Below, one piece after another: positions 18,326 through 26,845 of a stretch of 64,000 nt of DNA. Location: assembly GCF_015356115.1 (NCBI RefSeq), contig NZ_CP063056.1, positions 2,232,001 through 2,296,000 of the forward strand, written 5' to 3'. Source of the stretch: Rodentibacter haemolyticus (GTDB lineage Bacteria; Pseudomonadota; Gammaproteobacteria; Enterobacterales; Pasteurellaceae). Each line of letters begins with the position of its first letter. The stretch's first letter is position 1. Position numbers and translations under genes: made by a program. The notes below the pieces were generated by a model. That model did not search any database. It was not told the origin of the DNA and was given only the letters and a program-made list of their open reading frames with translations.

Positions 18326-19022
18326 TTTCCTCTCCTTGTGATAAACGTTGTCTAATTCCTTTGAAATAGTGCAAAATGGCTCGTTGCATTCGTACAAGAT
18401 TGCGAGCTTCCACTGCATCTATTAATTCTTTGTGTAACATTGCCATTTGTTGGGCGGAAAGCTGTATTTCCGGTAAATCTTTTTCCACTTCGTGATAAAT
18501 TTGCCAAAATGCATCTAAATACTGCAGTAGCAGAGGATTATTAAGCGGTTCATAAAGTTCCAGATGCAAGCGGTATTCATCTTTTGGTGAGAATTTTTGA
18601 TTCTTTGCATTTTTTTCCATATTGGTTATGTATTTTTGAAGTGCGGTCACTTTTTCATTTGTTATTTTGGCAAGAACCATTGGTGTAAAACCGTATTCCA
18701 AAATTTCTCGAATATCTAAAATATTGATGAGTTGGTTCAAATCCGAACGTAAATTAAGTTGGGTATGAAAACTCAGTCCACGAATCATTGGAATCAGTGA
18801 TGATTTACTGACAAAGGTTCCCACACCATGTTTAATATCTACAATATGCAAGGCTTCAAGAGATTTAATGGCCTCTCGTAAGCTGGAACGACTCACATCA
18901 AGTAATTCGATCAATTCATTTTCTGTTGGCATTAGATCGCCGGATTTTAAATTTCGTTTAATGATTAATGCCTTAATTTTGTCTTGAAGTTCAAGGCTGG
19001 CTTCTTTTTTATTTGCTTTCAT
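18318..19022 (-). CDS. GntR-family regulator, FCD (FadR) subfamily
   Basis: A 234-residue protein with an N-terminal winged helix (KSGDLMPTENELIELLDVSRSSLREAIKSLEAL, about residues 21-55) and a C-terminal all-helical FCD domain carrying the acidic/His metal-ligand pattern (EYRLHLELYE ... LHKELIDAVEARN). NanR, the sialic-acid regulator of E. coli, belongs to the same group, but I cannot assert orthology. It is divergent from the transporter gene, and a 21-bp palindrome sits within that promoter, so it most likely represses the whole locus until an effector sugar binds. Confidence 0.87.
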   Translation of the reverse strand: MKANKKEASLELQDKIKALIIKRNLKSGDLMPTENELIELLDVSRSSLREAIKSLEALHIVDIKHGVGTFVSKSSLIPMIRGLSFHTQLNLRSDLNQLINILDIREILEYGFTPMVLAKITNEKVTALQKYITNMEKNAKNQKFSPKDEYRLHLELYEPLNNPLLLQYLDAFWQIYHEVEKDLPEIQLSAQQMAMLHKELIDAVEARNLVRMQRAILHYFKGIRQRLSQGEENE

Positions 19023-19063
19023 TTTTTATTGTTCTCATTAGCTTAGATACTTTCTTTCAAATT

Positions 19064-19079
19064 TGTGATCTGGCTCTCA
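19064..19079. promoter_or_regulatory. CRP-like site upstream of nanX
   Basis: TGTGA-N6-TCTCA, one mismatch from the CRP consensus, centred about 64 bp upstream of the predicted nanX start of transcription. A second one-mismatch site (TGTGA-N6-CCACA) lies at 19167-19182, downstream of the start. Confidence 0.5.
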
Positions 19080-19099
19080 TTCTTCTTTAATTCATCTCA

Positions 19100-19128
19100 T
19101 TGACATAAGACATCATACGTCTTATCTT
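19100..19128 (+). promoter_or_regulatory. nanX promoter with overlapping operator
   Basis: TTGACA (19100), 17-bp spacer, TATCTT (19123). Within it a perfect inverted repeat ATAAGAC (19105-19111) / GTCTTAT (19119-19125) around a 7-bp centre overlaps both hexamers, as expected for a repressor operator. Confidence 0.75.
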
Positions 19129-19210
19129 TGTTTATGCAAGCAGAAAGTTGTAGTAATTTTAAATTCTGTGATCTCTTCCACAAATTTTACTCGTATTAAA
19201 GGAGGCTACT

Positions 19211-20440
19211 ATGGCAAAAACATTACCATGGTACAAAGAAGTAAGTCCTATCCAAAAAAAAGCATTATTTGCTGCATGGTTAGGGTATGTTTTCGACGGA
19301 TTTGATTATATGTTGATCACTTATGTGCTTTTGGATATTCAGAAAGAATTTTCCATGAGTACAACAGAAACTTCAACATTATTATTGGCTGCTTTTGTTG
19401 CTCGTCCGTTAGGCGGAGCAATTTTTGGTAGTTTTGCGGATAAATATGGTCGTCGTTTAGCTATGATTGTTTCGATTTTAGTTTATTCGGTCGGGACATT
19501 TTTATGTGGCTTATCCACGAGTTATATTTGGCTTTTCATATTTCGTATGATTGTTGGTATGGGGATGGCGGGGGAATATGCCTGTTCTTCCTCTTACGCT
19601 ATTGAAAGTTGGCCGCAACATTTACGCACTAAAGCCAGTGCATTTTTAGTCAGCGGTTTTTCTATTGGGAATATTTTAGCTTCTCAAATCATTCCTTGGA
19701 TTGCGGCTTCTTATGGTTGGCGGATCGCATTTTTTGTTGGGTTGGCTCCGGTTATACTTGTGCTATATATACGCCGCCACGCTCCGGAAAGTGAGGAATG
19801 GGCGGTAGCAAAAGCTGAAGGAAAAGTGAAAAAAGTACCATTGGCTCAGTTATTTTCTAGGAAACAATTACCAATAACACTTATTGTATTTTTCATTTGT
19901 TATTCAATTTTTTCGGTAAATTGGCCCGTAATAGGATTATTGCCACTTTATTTAAAAGAAAATGGCTATGCTGAAAATGTAAAATCATTAATGTTTTGGG
20001 CCGGATTCGGCATTCTTGTAGGCACGCTAATTGCCGGATTTGTAGGAGATAAGCTAGGTGAAAAGAAAACGTTTGTTTATAGTTTATTGCTCTCACTTTG
20101 TTTCCTTTTCCCTGTATTCTATTTACCGAAAAATAATGAATTTATCCTCGGGATATTATTATTTTTCTTACTTGCAACAAACTTGGGGATCGCCGGTTTA
20201 GTTCCGAAATATATGGCTAAATTTTTTCCAACAGAAATGAGAAGTACCGGTATTGGTTTCATTTATAACTTTGCTGCTATTGGTGGTGGTATTGCTCCGG
20301 TTATTGCAGCCGCATTAAGTGAACGTGTCGGTTTAGGCTCATCTTTGGTCTATGTCACATTATTTTGGACGCTATTGCTAGTGAGCTTAGTCGGGCTAAG
20401 AATTCCTGAACGTATTCAAGAAAGTATGAGAAACAAATAA
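19211..20440 (+). CDS. nanX: MFS transporter, YjhB/NanX-like (anhydro-sialic acid uptake)
   Basis: A 409-residue major facilitator with 12 membrane segments. The N-terminus WYKEVSPIQKKALFAAWLGYVFDGFD, motif A (GSFADKYGRR) and GEYACSSSYAIESWP are the pattern of the NanT/YjhB branch, and the sequence as I recall it is nearer YjhB than NanT. YjhB (NanX) carries 2,7-anhydro-Neu5Ac and related dehydrated sialic acids. GGAGG precedes the ATG. The gene is divergent from the regulator and the two oxidoreductases, with the promoter-operator in the 188-bp gap. Confidence 0.85.
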   Translation: MAKTLPWYKEVSPIQKKALFAAWLGYVFDGFDYMLITYVLLDIQKEFSMSTTETSTLLLAAFVARPLGGAIFGSFADKYGRRLAMIVSILVYSVGTFLCGLSTSYIWLFIFRMIVGMGMAGEYACSSSYAIESWPQHLRTKASAFLVSGFSIGNILASQIIPWIAASYGWRIAFFVGLAPVILVLYIRRHAPESEEWAVAKAEGKVKKVPLAQLFSRKQLPITLIVFFICYSIFSVNWPVIGLLPLYLKENGYAENVKSLMFWAGFGILVGTLIAGFVGDKLGEKKTFVYSLLLSLCFLFPVFYLPKNNEFILGILLFFLLATNLGIAGLVPKYMAKFFPTEMRSTGIGFIYNFAAIGGGIAPVIAAALSERVGLGSSLVYVTLFWTLLLVSLVGLRIPERIQESMRNK

Positions 20441-20456
20441 GTATTTATTGAAAAGT

Positions 20457-20498
20457 AAAAGTGCGCTCAGAACACTAAAAATTTTGACCGCACTTTTT
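20457..20498. terminator. Terminator after nanX built from an imperfect uptake-signal pair
   Basis: AAAAGTGCGCTCA pairs with TGACCGCACTTTT and ends in T residues. The left arm has a C in place of the uptake signal's second G, so only the right copy is intact. Confidence 0.7.
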
Positions 20499-20543
20499 GT
20501 TGATAAGAAAAATCTCATTCGTTGAACAGAGATATTAAAAATA

Positions 20544-20620
20544 TGGTGCGACTAGCTGGACTCGAACCAGTGACCCCCACCATGTCAAGGTGGTGCTCTA
20601 ACCAACTGAGCTATAGTCGC
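20544..20620 (-). tRNA. tRNA-Val (GAC)
   Basis: 77 nt with CCA encoded. Acceptor GCGACTA/TAGTCGC, D-arm AGCTCAGTTGGTTAGA, anticodon loop TTGACAT (GAC), and T-arm GGTTCGAGTCC. Confidence 0.97.
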
Positions 20621-20634
20621 GTCAAACGCAGCGG

Positions 20635-20663
20635 ATAATAAACAGTTTTTTGTATAAAGACAA
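20635..20663 (-). promoter_or_regulatory. Promoter of tRNA-Val
   Basis: Minus strand TTGTCT, 17-bp spacer, TATTAT, then a GC-rich start region. Confidence 0.75.
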
Positions 20664-20738
20664 GTGATTTTCTCTGATGTTTGTTACGAACGATAAAAAA
20701 TTAACCAAAATTACTCGGCTGGAAGTTTATAACTCTTT

Positions 20739-20767
20739 TTGATTTTGGCTTTTTTTCAGCGTATAAT
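20739..20767 (+). promoter_or_regulatory. pykA promoter
   Basis: TTGATT, 17-bp spacer, TATAAT, followed by GCGCGCC. The leader RNA would contain a hairpin TTCACCC/GGGTGAA at about 20782-20804, of unknown role. Confidence 0.8.
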
Positions 20768-20840
20768 GCGCGCCGATTGGCTTCACCCGAGGTATTTGGG
20801 TGAATTTATTTAAAATATAAATATTGACGGAGCAGAATTA

Positions 20841-22277
20841 ATGTCTAGAAGACTAAGAAGAACGAAGATTGTATGTACTATGGGGCCTGCGACTGATCGC
20901 GATAACAATCTTGAAAAAATTATTGCGGCGGGTGCAAACGTTGTGCGTATGAATTTCTCTCACGGTACGCCAGAAGATCATATTGAGCGTGCCGAACGTG
21001 TTCGTTCTATCGCAAAGAAATTAGGTAAAACCGTAGCGATCTTAGGCGATTTACAAGGTCCTAAAATTCGTGTATCTACTTTTAAAGATGGCAAAATTTT
21101 CTTAAATGTCGGAGATAAATTTACTCTTGATGCGGAATTGCCAAAAGGTGAGGGCAATCAAGAAGCCGTCGGTTTAGATTATAAGACCCTTCCGCAAGAT
21201 GTTGTTCCGGGTGATATTCTTTTATTAGATGATGGTCGTGTTCAATTAAAAGTGTTATCTACCGAAGGTGCAAAAGTCTTCACCGAAGTGACGGTTGGCG
21301 GTCCATTATCAAATAATAAAGGTATTAATAAATTAGGCGGTGGTTTATCCGCTGATGCGCTAACCGAAAAAGATAAAGCGGATATCATTACTGCTGCACG
21401 TATCGGTGTTGATTTCTTAGCCGTCTCTTTCCCTCGTTCAAGTGCAGACTTGAACTATGCGCGTGAATTGGCGCAGCAAGCAGGCTTAAATGCAAAAATC
21501 GTCGCAAAAGTTGAGCGAGCGGAAACCGTTGTTGATGACGAATCAATGGATGATATTATCTTGGCATCTGATGTCATTATGGTTGCTCGTGGTGATTTAG
21601 GGGTTGAAATCGGTGATCCTGAATTGGTTGGTGTTCAGAAAAAATTAATTCGTCGTTCACGCCAATTAAACCGCGCAGTAATCACGGCGACTCAAATGAT
21701 GGAATCAATGATTAGTAATCCGATGCCAACCCGTGCGGAAGTCATGGACGTTGCGAATGCGGTATTAGACGGTACTGATGCGGTAATGCTTTCTGCGGAG
21801 ACTGCCGCGGGTCAATATCCTGCTGAAACGGTTGCGGCAATGGCGCGTGTATGTTTAGGGGCGGAAAAAATGCCTAGCGTGAATGTATCCCGTCACCGTA
21901 TGGATAAAGAATTTACTGATATTGAAGAAGCCGTTGCAATGTCTGCAATGTATTCTGCAAACCATATGAAAGGTATTGCTGCAATCGTTGCGTTAACTCA
22001 TACCGGCCGTACGGCATTGTTAATGTCCCGTATTAGTTCGGGTTTACCGATCTTTGCTTTATCCCGTAATCAAGAGACATTGAACCTTTGCTCTTTATAT
22101 CGTGGCGTAACGCCGGTGTTCAGTGATGTTGAATCTCGTAGTGCGAACGGTGCTCAAGCGGCAATTGCGTTGTTAAAAGAAAAAGGTTACCTAAATTCAG
22201 GTGACTTAGTGCTATTAACTCAAGGTGATGAGTCAATTAAACACACTAATGTATGTCGTACTTTAATTGTTGAGTAG
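20841..22277 (+). CDS. pykA: Pyruvate kinase (PykA type)
   Basis: Makes pyruvate and ATP from phosphoenolpyruvate, the last step of glycolysis. The 478 residues begin MSRRLRRTKIVCTMGPATDRDN, diagnostic for the PykA isozyme. Also visible are NFSHG, the active-site KVERAE with its catalytic Lys, the GDLGVE metal site and ATQMMESM. A consensus promoter lies upstream and a terminator directly after. Confidence 0.97.
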   Translation: MSRRLRRTKIVCTMGPATDRDNNLEKIIAAGANVVRMNFSHGTPEDHIERAERVRSIAKKLGKTVAILGDLQGPKIRVSTFKDGKIFLNVGDKFTLDAELPKGEGNQEAVGLDYKTLPQDVVPGDILLLDDGRVQLKVLSTEGAKVFTEVTVGGPLSNNKGINKLGGGLSADALTEKDKADIITAARIGVDFLAVSFPRSSADLNYARELAQQAGLNAKIVAKVERAETVVDDESMDDIILASDVIMVARGDLGVEIGDPELVGVQKKLIRRSRQLNRAVITATQMMESMISNPMPTRAEVMDVANAVLDGTDAVMLSAETAAGQYPAETVAAMARVCLGAEKMPSVNVSRHRMDKEFTDIEEAVAMSAMYSANHMKGIAAIVALTHTGRTALLMSRISSGLPIFALSRNQETLNLCSLYRGVTPVFSDVESRSANGAQAAIALLKEKGYLNSGDLVLLTQGDESIKHTNVCRTLIVE

Positions 22278-22299
22278 TCTATAAGTTTAAGTAAAAGAG

Positions 22300-22324
22300 C
22301 GGTGGATTTTTCCACCGTTTTTTT
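22300..22324 (+). terminator. Terminator of pykA
   Basis: CGGTGGA, TTTT loop, TCCACCG, then seven or more T. Confidence 0.92.
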
Positions 22325-22462
22325 ATGATTTAGACGGTATTAGGTAGAAATTACATAAGTCATTATTTTAAACGAACATAGGAATACCGTACTTGGTGTC
22401 TGATTTATTATTCGCTTATTTTTATTTCGGTAATAAATTACCTTTCTTTCCTCATTTCATTT

Positions 22463-22478
22463 TGTGATCCCTATCACA
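22463..22478. promoter_or_regulatory. Perfect CRP site upstream of pntA
   Basis: TGTGA-TCCCTA-TCACA, an exact match to the CRP half-sites, in the 305-bp space between the pykA terminator and pntA (start 152 bp downstream). I could not assign the matching -10 with certainty. Confidence 0.75.
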
Positions 22479-22629
22479 ATATCTTATAAAAACAGTTAAA
22501 AAACGCTACCAAGTTTTATTGGAACAATGATACATTTAACGCTGTTTGGCTTTTGTCATTTACAGAAAGAATGGATGTATATTCGTTCAACACAATCATT
22601 AACCCAACCATCAAACAGAGGTAAACAGT

Positions 22630-24171
22630 ATGTTAATTGGTATACCAAGAGAACTGCTTGATAATGAAAGCCGTGTGGCGGCAACGCCGAAAACGGTTCA
22701 GCAGATCCTGAAATTGGGCTTTGACGTGATCGTGGAACACGATGCGGGCTTTAAAGCAAGTTTTGAGGATCAGGCATTTTTAGATGCAGGCGCGAAAGTC
22801 GGTTCGGCAGATGACATCTGGAAATCGGATATTATTTTTAAAGTAAATCCGCCTACAGATGAGGAAATTATCCAAATGAAAGAAGGGGCAACCCTCGTAA
22901 GCTTTATTTGGCGCGCGCAAAATCCGGAATTAATGCAAAAACTCACGGCAAAGAAAATTAATGTTCTTGCGATGGATGCCGTGCCACGTATTTCACGTGC
23001 ACAAGCTTTAGATGCATTAAGTTCAATGGCGAATATTTCCGGTTATCGTGCTGTGATTGAAGCTGCACATGAATTTGGCAGTTTCTTCACCGGTCAAATT
23101 ACTGCGGCTGGTAAAGTGCCTCCGGCAAAAGTATTGATTATTGGTGCGGGTGTGGCAGGTTTAGCGGCAATCGGTGCGGCAAATAGTCTAGGTGCGATTG
23201 TGCGTGCATTTGATTCACGTCCTGAAGTAAAAGAGCAAGTGCAAAGTATGGGGGCCAGCTTCTTAGAAATTGATTTCAAAGAAGAAGGGGGAAGTGGAGA
23301 CGGTTATGCGAAAGTGATGTCGGAAGAATTTAATCGCCGAGCGATGGAGCTTTACGCAGAACAAGCAAAAGAAGTGGATATTATCATCACCACCGCTGCA
23401 ATTCCGGGCAAACCTGCACCACGCTTAATTACCAAAGAAATGGTAGATTCGATGAAGCCGGGCTCCGTAATTGTCGATTTAGCGGCGGCAACGGGCGGTA
23501 ACTGTGAATACACGCAAGCAGGTACCGTAGTAACAACAGAAAATCAAGTAAAAGTTATTGGTTATACGGATTTCCCAAGTCGTTTACCAACGCAATCTTC
23601 TCAACTCTACGGCACAAACTTGGTGAATTTGTTGAAACTTTTGTGTAAAGAGAAAGACGGCAACATTAATATCGATTTTGATGATGTTGTGCTACGTGGC
23701 GTAACTGTGGTTCGTGATGGGGAAGAGATTCCGCCGGCACAAATTCAAGTCTCTGCTCAACCAAAACAAGAATCAAAAATGACAGCGCAGACTGGCGAGA
23801 AAAAAGAATCGAAGCCGTTAGATCCTCGTGTGAAATATGGTGTGATGGCTGGAGTAAGCGCGCTTTTTCTATGGCTTGCTTCTGTCGCACCTGCCGTATT
23901 CTTATCGCACTTTACGGTGTTCGTATTAGCTTGTGTGGTGGGATATTACGTGGTTTGGAACGTAAGTCATGCGTTACATACACCATTAATGGCAGTAACT
24001 AATGCAATTTCTGGAATTATTATCGTAGGGGCGCTATTGCAAATTCGCAAGCTGACAGGAAACCTCTTTATTGATCTGCTTGCTTTCGTTGCAATTTTAG
24101 TTGCGAGTATCAATATTTTCGGCGGTTTCCGCGTGACACAACGTATGTTAGCAATGTTTAGAAAAGGTTAA
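22630..24171 (+). CDS. pntA: NAD(P) transhydrogenase subunit alpha
   Basis: Subunit of the proton-translocating transhydrogenase that uses the proton gradient to make NADPH from NADH. The 513 residues hold the NAD-binding domain I (MLIGIPRELLDNESRVAATP; GAGVAGLAAIGAANSLGA) and a C-terminal membrane part of four helices (from about residue 405). An AGAGG ribosome site precedes the ATG. pntB starts 10 nt after its stop. Confidence 0.98.
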   Translation: MLIGIPRELLDNESRVAATPKTVQQILKLGFDVIVEHDAGFKASFEDQAFLDAGAKVGSADDIWKSDIIFKVNPPTDEEIIQMKEGATLVSFIWRAQNPELMQKLTAKKINVLAMDAVPRISRAQALDALSSMANISGYRAVIEAAHEFGSFFTGQITAAGKVPPAKVLIIGAGVAGLAAIGAANSLGAIVRAFDSRPEVKEQVQSMGASFLEIDFKEEGGSGDGYAKVMSEEFNRRAMELYAEQAKEVDIIITTAAIPGKPAPRLITKEMVDSMKPGSVIVDLAAATGGNCEYTQAGTVVTTENQVKVIGYTDFPSRLPTQSSQLYGTNLVNLLKLLCKEKDGNINIDFDDVVLRGVTVVRDGEEIPPAQIQVSAQPKQESKMTAQTGEKKESKPLDPRVKYGVMAGVSALFLWLASVAPAVFLSHFTVFVLACVVGYYVVWNVSHALHTPLMAVTNAISGIIIVGALLQIRKLTGNLFIDLLAFVAILVASINIFGGFRVTQRMLAMFRKG

Positions 24172-24181
24172 GGAGATCGCA

Positions 24182-25606
24182 ATGTCTGAAGGTTTAGTAC
24201 AGGCTGCGTATATTTTAGCAGCATTACTTTTCATTATGAGCTTAGCGGGGCTTTCTAAACATGAAACCGCAAAAGCAGGTTGTTGGTTCGGTATTGTCGG
24301 TATGACAATTGCGTTGGTTGCAACGATTTTTGGGCCTCATTCCGAAGGGACGTTTTGGATCATCATTGCGATGATTATTGGTGGTGTTATCGGTGTTCAA
24401 CGCGCATTAAAAGTTGAAATGACAGAAATGCCGGAGCTTGTCGCCATTTTGCATAGTTTTGTTGGTTTAGCTGCCGTATTGGTTGGTTTTAATAGCTATG
24501 GTCTGCACAATGAAGCGGCGGTACCTGAGAACTTAGATGCCGCAGCACAAGCGGCATTTATCGCAGAACAAGCGGTATTAAGTAACATTCACAACGTGGA
24601 AGTATTCCTTGGTATCTTTATCGGGGCGGTAACTTTCACCGGTTCTGTCGTGGCATTCGGCAAATTAAGTGGCAAAATTAACTCTAAAGCGTTAATGTTG
24701 CCGCATCGTCATAAATTAAATTTAGCCGCCATTGTGGTGTCCGTATTGCTTATGATCGCATTCTTAAGAAATCCGGAAAGCATTTTCCCTGTATTATTAA
24801 TGACTGTGATTGCGTTAGCATTCGGTTGGCACTTGGTTGCTTCTATCGGTGGTGCGGATATGCCGGTCGTGGTTTCTATGCTTAACTCTTATTCCGGTTG
24901 GGCTGCGGCGGCGGCAGGCTTTATGTTGAACAATGATTTACTCATTGTAACCGGTGCACTTGTCGGTTCTTCCGGCGCAATCCTTTCTTACATTATGTGT
25001 AAAGCGATGAATCGTTCATTTATCAGTGTAATTGCCGGTGGCTTTGGTAATGATGTTCAAGTGTCTTCAGATGAAGAACAAGGTGAACACCGTGAGACCA
25101 CAGCCGAAGAAGTGGCGGAATTATTGAAAAATGCAAGTTCCGTTATCATCACCCCGGGATATGGTATGGCGGTAGCGCAAGCGCAATATCCGGTTGCGGA
25201 TATTACCGCGAAATTACGTGAACGCGGCGTAAACGTACGCTTTGGTATTCACCCGGTTGCAGGGCGTTTACCGGGACATATGAATGTCCTTTTAGCGGAA
25301 GCGAAAGTGCCTTATGACGTAGTGCTTGAAATGGATGAAATCAACGATGATTTCGCAGATACCGATGTAGTATTGGTGATCGGTGCGAATGACACTGTCA
25401 ACCCTGCTGCAATGGAAGATCCGAACAGCCCGATTGCCGGAATGCCGGTATTGGAAGTTTGGAAAGCACAAAACGTGATCGTATTTAAACGCTCAATGGC
25501 AGTAGGATACGCCGGTGTGCAAAATCCATTATTCTTCAAAGAGAATACACAAATGCTCTTTGGTGATGCAAAAGATCGTGTTGAAGACATTTTAAAAGCA
25601 CTTTAA
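24182..25606 (+). CDS. pntB: NAD(P) transhydrogenase subunit beta
   Basis: The partner subunit: nine or so membrane helices form the proton channel (GGADMPVVVSMLNSYSGWAAAAAGF), and the C-terminal domain III binds NADP(H) (GYGMAVAQAQY, FGIHPVAGRLPGHMNVLLAEA, VIGANDTVNPAA). The length of 474 residues is usual. AAGGAGA precedes its ATG; it is co-transcribed with pntA and followed by an uptake-signal terminator. Confidence 0.98.
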   Translation: MSEGLVQAAYILAALLFIMSLAGLSKHETAKAGCWFGIVGMTIALVATIFGPHSEGTFWIIIAMIIGGVIGVQRALKVEMTEMPELVAILHSFVGLAAVLVGFNSYGLHNEAAVPENLDAAAQAAFIAEQAVLSNIHNVEVFLGIFIGAVTFTGSVVAFGKLSGKINSKALMLPHRHKLNLAAIVVSVLLMIAFLRNPESIFPVLLMTVIALAFGWHLVASIGGADMPVVVSMLNSYSGWAAAAAGFMLNNDLLIVTGALVGSSGAILSYIMCKAMNRSFISVIAGGFGNDVQVSSDEEQGEHRETTAEEVAELLKNASSVIITPGYGMAVAQAQYPVADITAKLRERGVNVRFGIHPVAGRLPGHMNVLLAEAKVPYDVVLEMDEINDDFADTDVVLVIGANDTVNPAAMEDPNSPIAGMPVLEVWKAQNVIVFKRSMAVGYAGVQNPLFFKENTQMLFGDAKDRVEDILKAL

Positions 25607-25624
25607 AAACATCGTAAAAAATAA

Positions 25625-25659
25625 CCGCACTTTGGAGAAGATCGAAGTGCGGCTTTTTT
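25625..25659. terminator. Terminator after pntB made of facing uptake signals
   Basis: CCGCACTT and AAGTGCGG form an 8-bp stem, followed by CTTTTTT, between the convergent pntB and nimR genes. Confidence 0.88.
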
Positions 25660-25667
25660 ATCTAATG

Positions 25668-26075
25668 CTACAATCGAACAAATCTTACTCCGCTATGTTG
25701 TAATAATAATTTCATAGGATCTTCATCGGTTGTAGCGGTTTTCTCCCTTAATTCGATTAATTTCATCCTCAGGTGTGCCAATTCGTGAATGCGTTTCGCA
25801 ATATCTTTAATATGTTGATCAAGTAATTTATTCATTTCTTCAGAACGTTGTTCACTTTGATTTTCCAATGAAATGAGTGTTTTAATTTCCTTTAGCGATA
25901 AATCCAAACTGCGACAATTACAAATAAAGGAAAGGCGTTGTATGTGTTCGGTATTATATTTCCGAAAATTACCGTTTGTGCGTTGCGGGGGAGGGAGTAA
26001 ACCTTGTTTTTCATAGAATCTAATGGTTTCTACGGTGCAATTTAATGCTTTGGCAAGTTGACCTATTTTCATCAT
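25668..26075 (-). CDS. nimR: MerR-family nickel-responsive regulator
   Basis: A 135-residue MerR-type activator: N-terminal winged helix (KIGQLAKALNCTVETIRFYEKQGLLPPP), central coiled coil, short C-terminus. Unlike ZntR or CueR the C-terminal loop has no cysteine cluster (it ends LLLQHSGVRFVRL, with His and acidic residues before it); the only Cys pair is in CNCRS after the DNA-binding domain. Divergent from nikKLMQO, it occupies the position of H. influenzae NimR, a nickel-dependent MerR regulator of that operon. The symbol rests on this context plus family. Confidence 0.87.
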   Translation of the reverse strand: MMKIGQLAKALNCTVETIRFYEKQGLLPPPQRTNGNFRKYNTEHIQRLSFICNCRSLDLSLKEIKTLISLENQSEQRSEEMNKLLDQHIKDIAKRIHELAHLRMKLIELREKTATTDEDPMKLLLQHSGVRFVRL

Positions 26076-26091
26076 TTTCCTAAAAATTTGC

Positions 26092-26122
26092 TTGACTGTG
26101 AAGTTACTTCATATTTTATCAT
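26092..26122 (+). promoter_or_regulatory. nikK promoter with MerR-type operator
   Basis: TTGACT (26092-26097), a 19-bp spacer, TATCAT (26117-26122). The over-long spacer contains the perfect dyad TGAAG-TTA-CTTCA (26099-26111), the arrangement MerR proteins untwist to activate. Confidence 0.87.
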
Positions 26123-26152
26123 AGGTAAAAATTTCACAGTAAGGAGAAAAAA

Positions 26153-26833
26153 ATGGAATTAAAAAAAATGACGCTGGGATTGACCGCACTTTTGGCTTTT
26201 TCTGCAAATGCTCACAATGTGTGGCTTGAGCCTATTTCGTCACAAGGTGAATATGTAATGAAATTTGGTCATTTAGAAACCGAAACCTACCCAAAACATA
26301 AAATTCAGTCTATTCAAATCTTAAATCCTCAGGGTAAATTGACCGCACTTGATTATGAATTTAAAAATGGTGAAGCCTATTTAACGCCGAAATCCGACAT
26401 CGTGTTTATTCAGTTCAATAACGGCGTGTGGTCAAAATTGCCAAGTGGGAAATATGTGGAAAAAACAAAACGTGAAGAACCTGGCGCAGAATTCAGCACT
26501 AACCCGATGAAACTTGGTAAAGCCATCTTAAAATGGAATGAACAAGCCTTCAAAGCGCATAATGTTACCTACGAGTTAATTCCGCAAACCAAAGCGCAAG
26601 CCGGTAAGCCGCTTTCAATTTTAGTGTTGCATAACGGAAAACCGGTGCAAGGTATTAAGGTGGGGGTTGGCGAAGATGCGCCCTTTAATTTAACCAATGA
26701 AAAAGGTATTGCGGAATTTACACCAAGCAAAGGATATAACAAAGTTTGGGCGGAGTTTGCCGAGAAGATTACGGATAACCCGGACTATGATCGTCGTTCT
26801 ATCGAATATATGCTGACTTTTGATGCGGAATAA
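26153..26833 (+). CDS. nikK: Nickel uptake periplasmic component NikK (DUF4198)
   Basis: A 226-residue exported protein with a signal peptide cut after FSANA, leaving mature N-terminus HNVWLEP, a typical DUF4198 metal-binding start. It contains the later Ig-like region GKPVQGIKVGVGEDAPFNLTNEKG. In Haemophilus and Actinobacillus NikK works with NikL to feed the ECF-type nickel transporter. First gene of the operon, directly after the NimR-type promoter, with AAGGAG before the ATG. Two uptake signals lie inside it. Confidence 0.88.
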   Translation: MELKKMTLGLTALLAFSANAHNVWLEPISSQGEYVMKFGHLETETYPKHKIQSIQILNPQGKLTALDYEFKNGEAYLTPKSDIVFIQFNNGVWSKLPSGKYVEKTKREEPGAEFSTNPMKLGKAILKWNEQAFKAHNVTYELIPQTKAQAGKPLSILVLHNGKPVQGIKVGVGEDAPFNLTNEKGIAEFTPSKGYNKVWAEFAEKITDNPDYDRRSIEYMLTFDAE

Positions 26834-26845
26834 TTGGAGAGAGAA

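Noticed and set aside
20782..20804. Riboswitch in the pykA leader
   Set aside because: Only one simple hairpin in a short leader; no recognised aptamer pattern.
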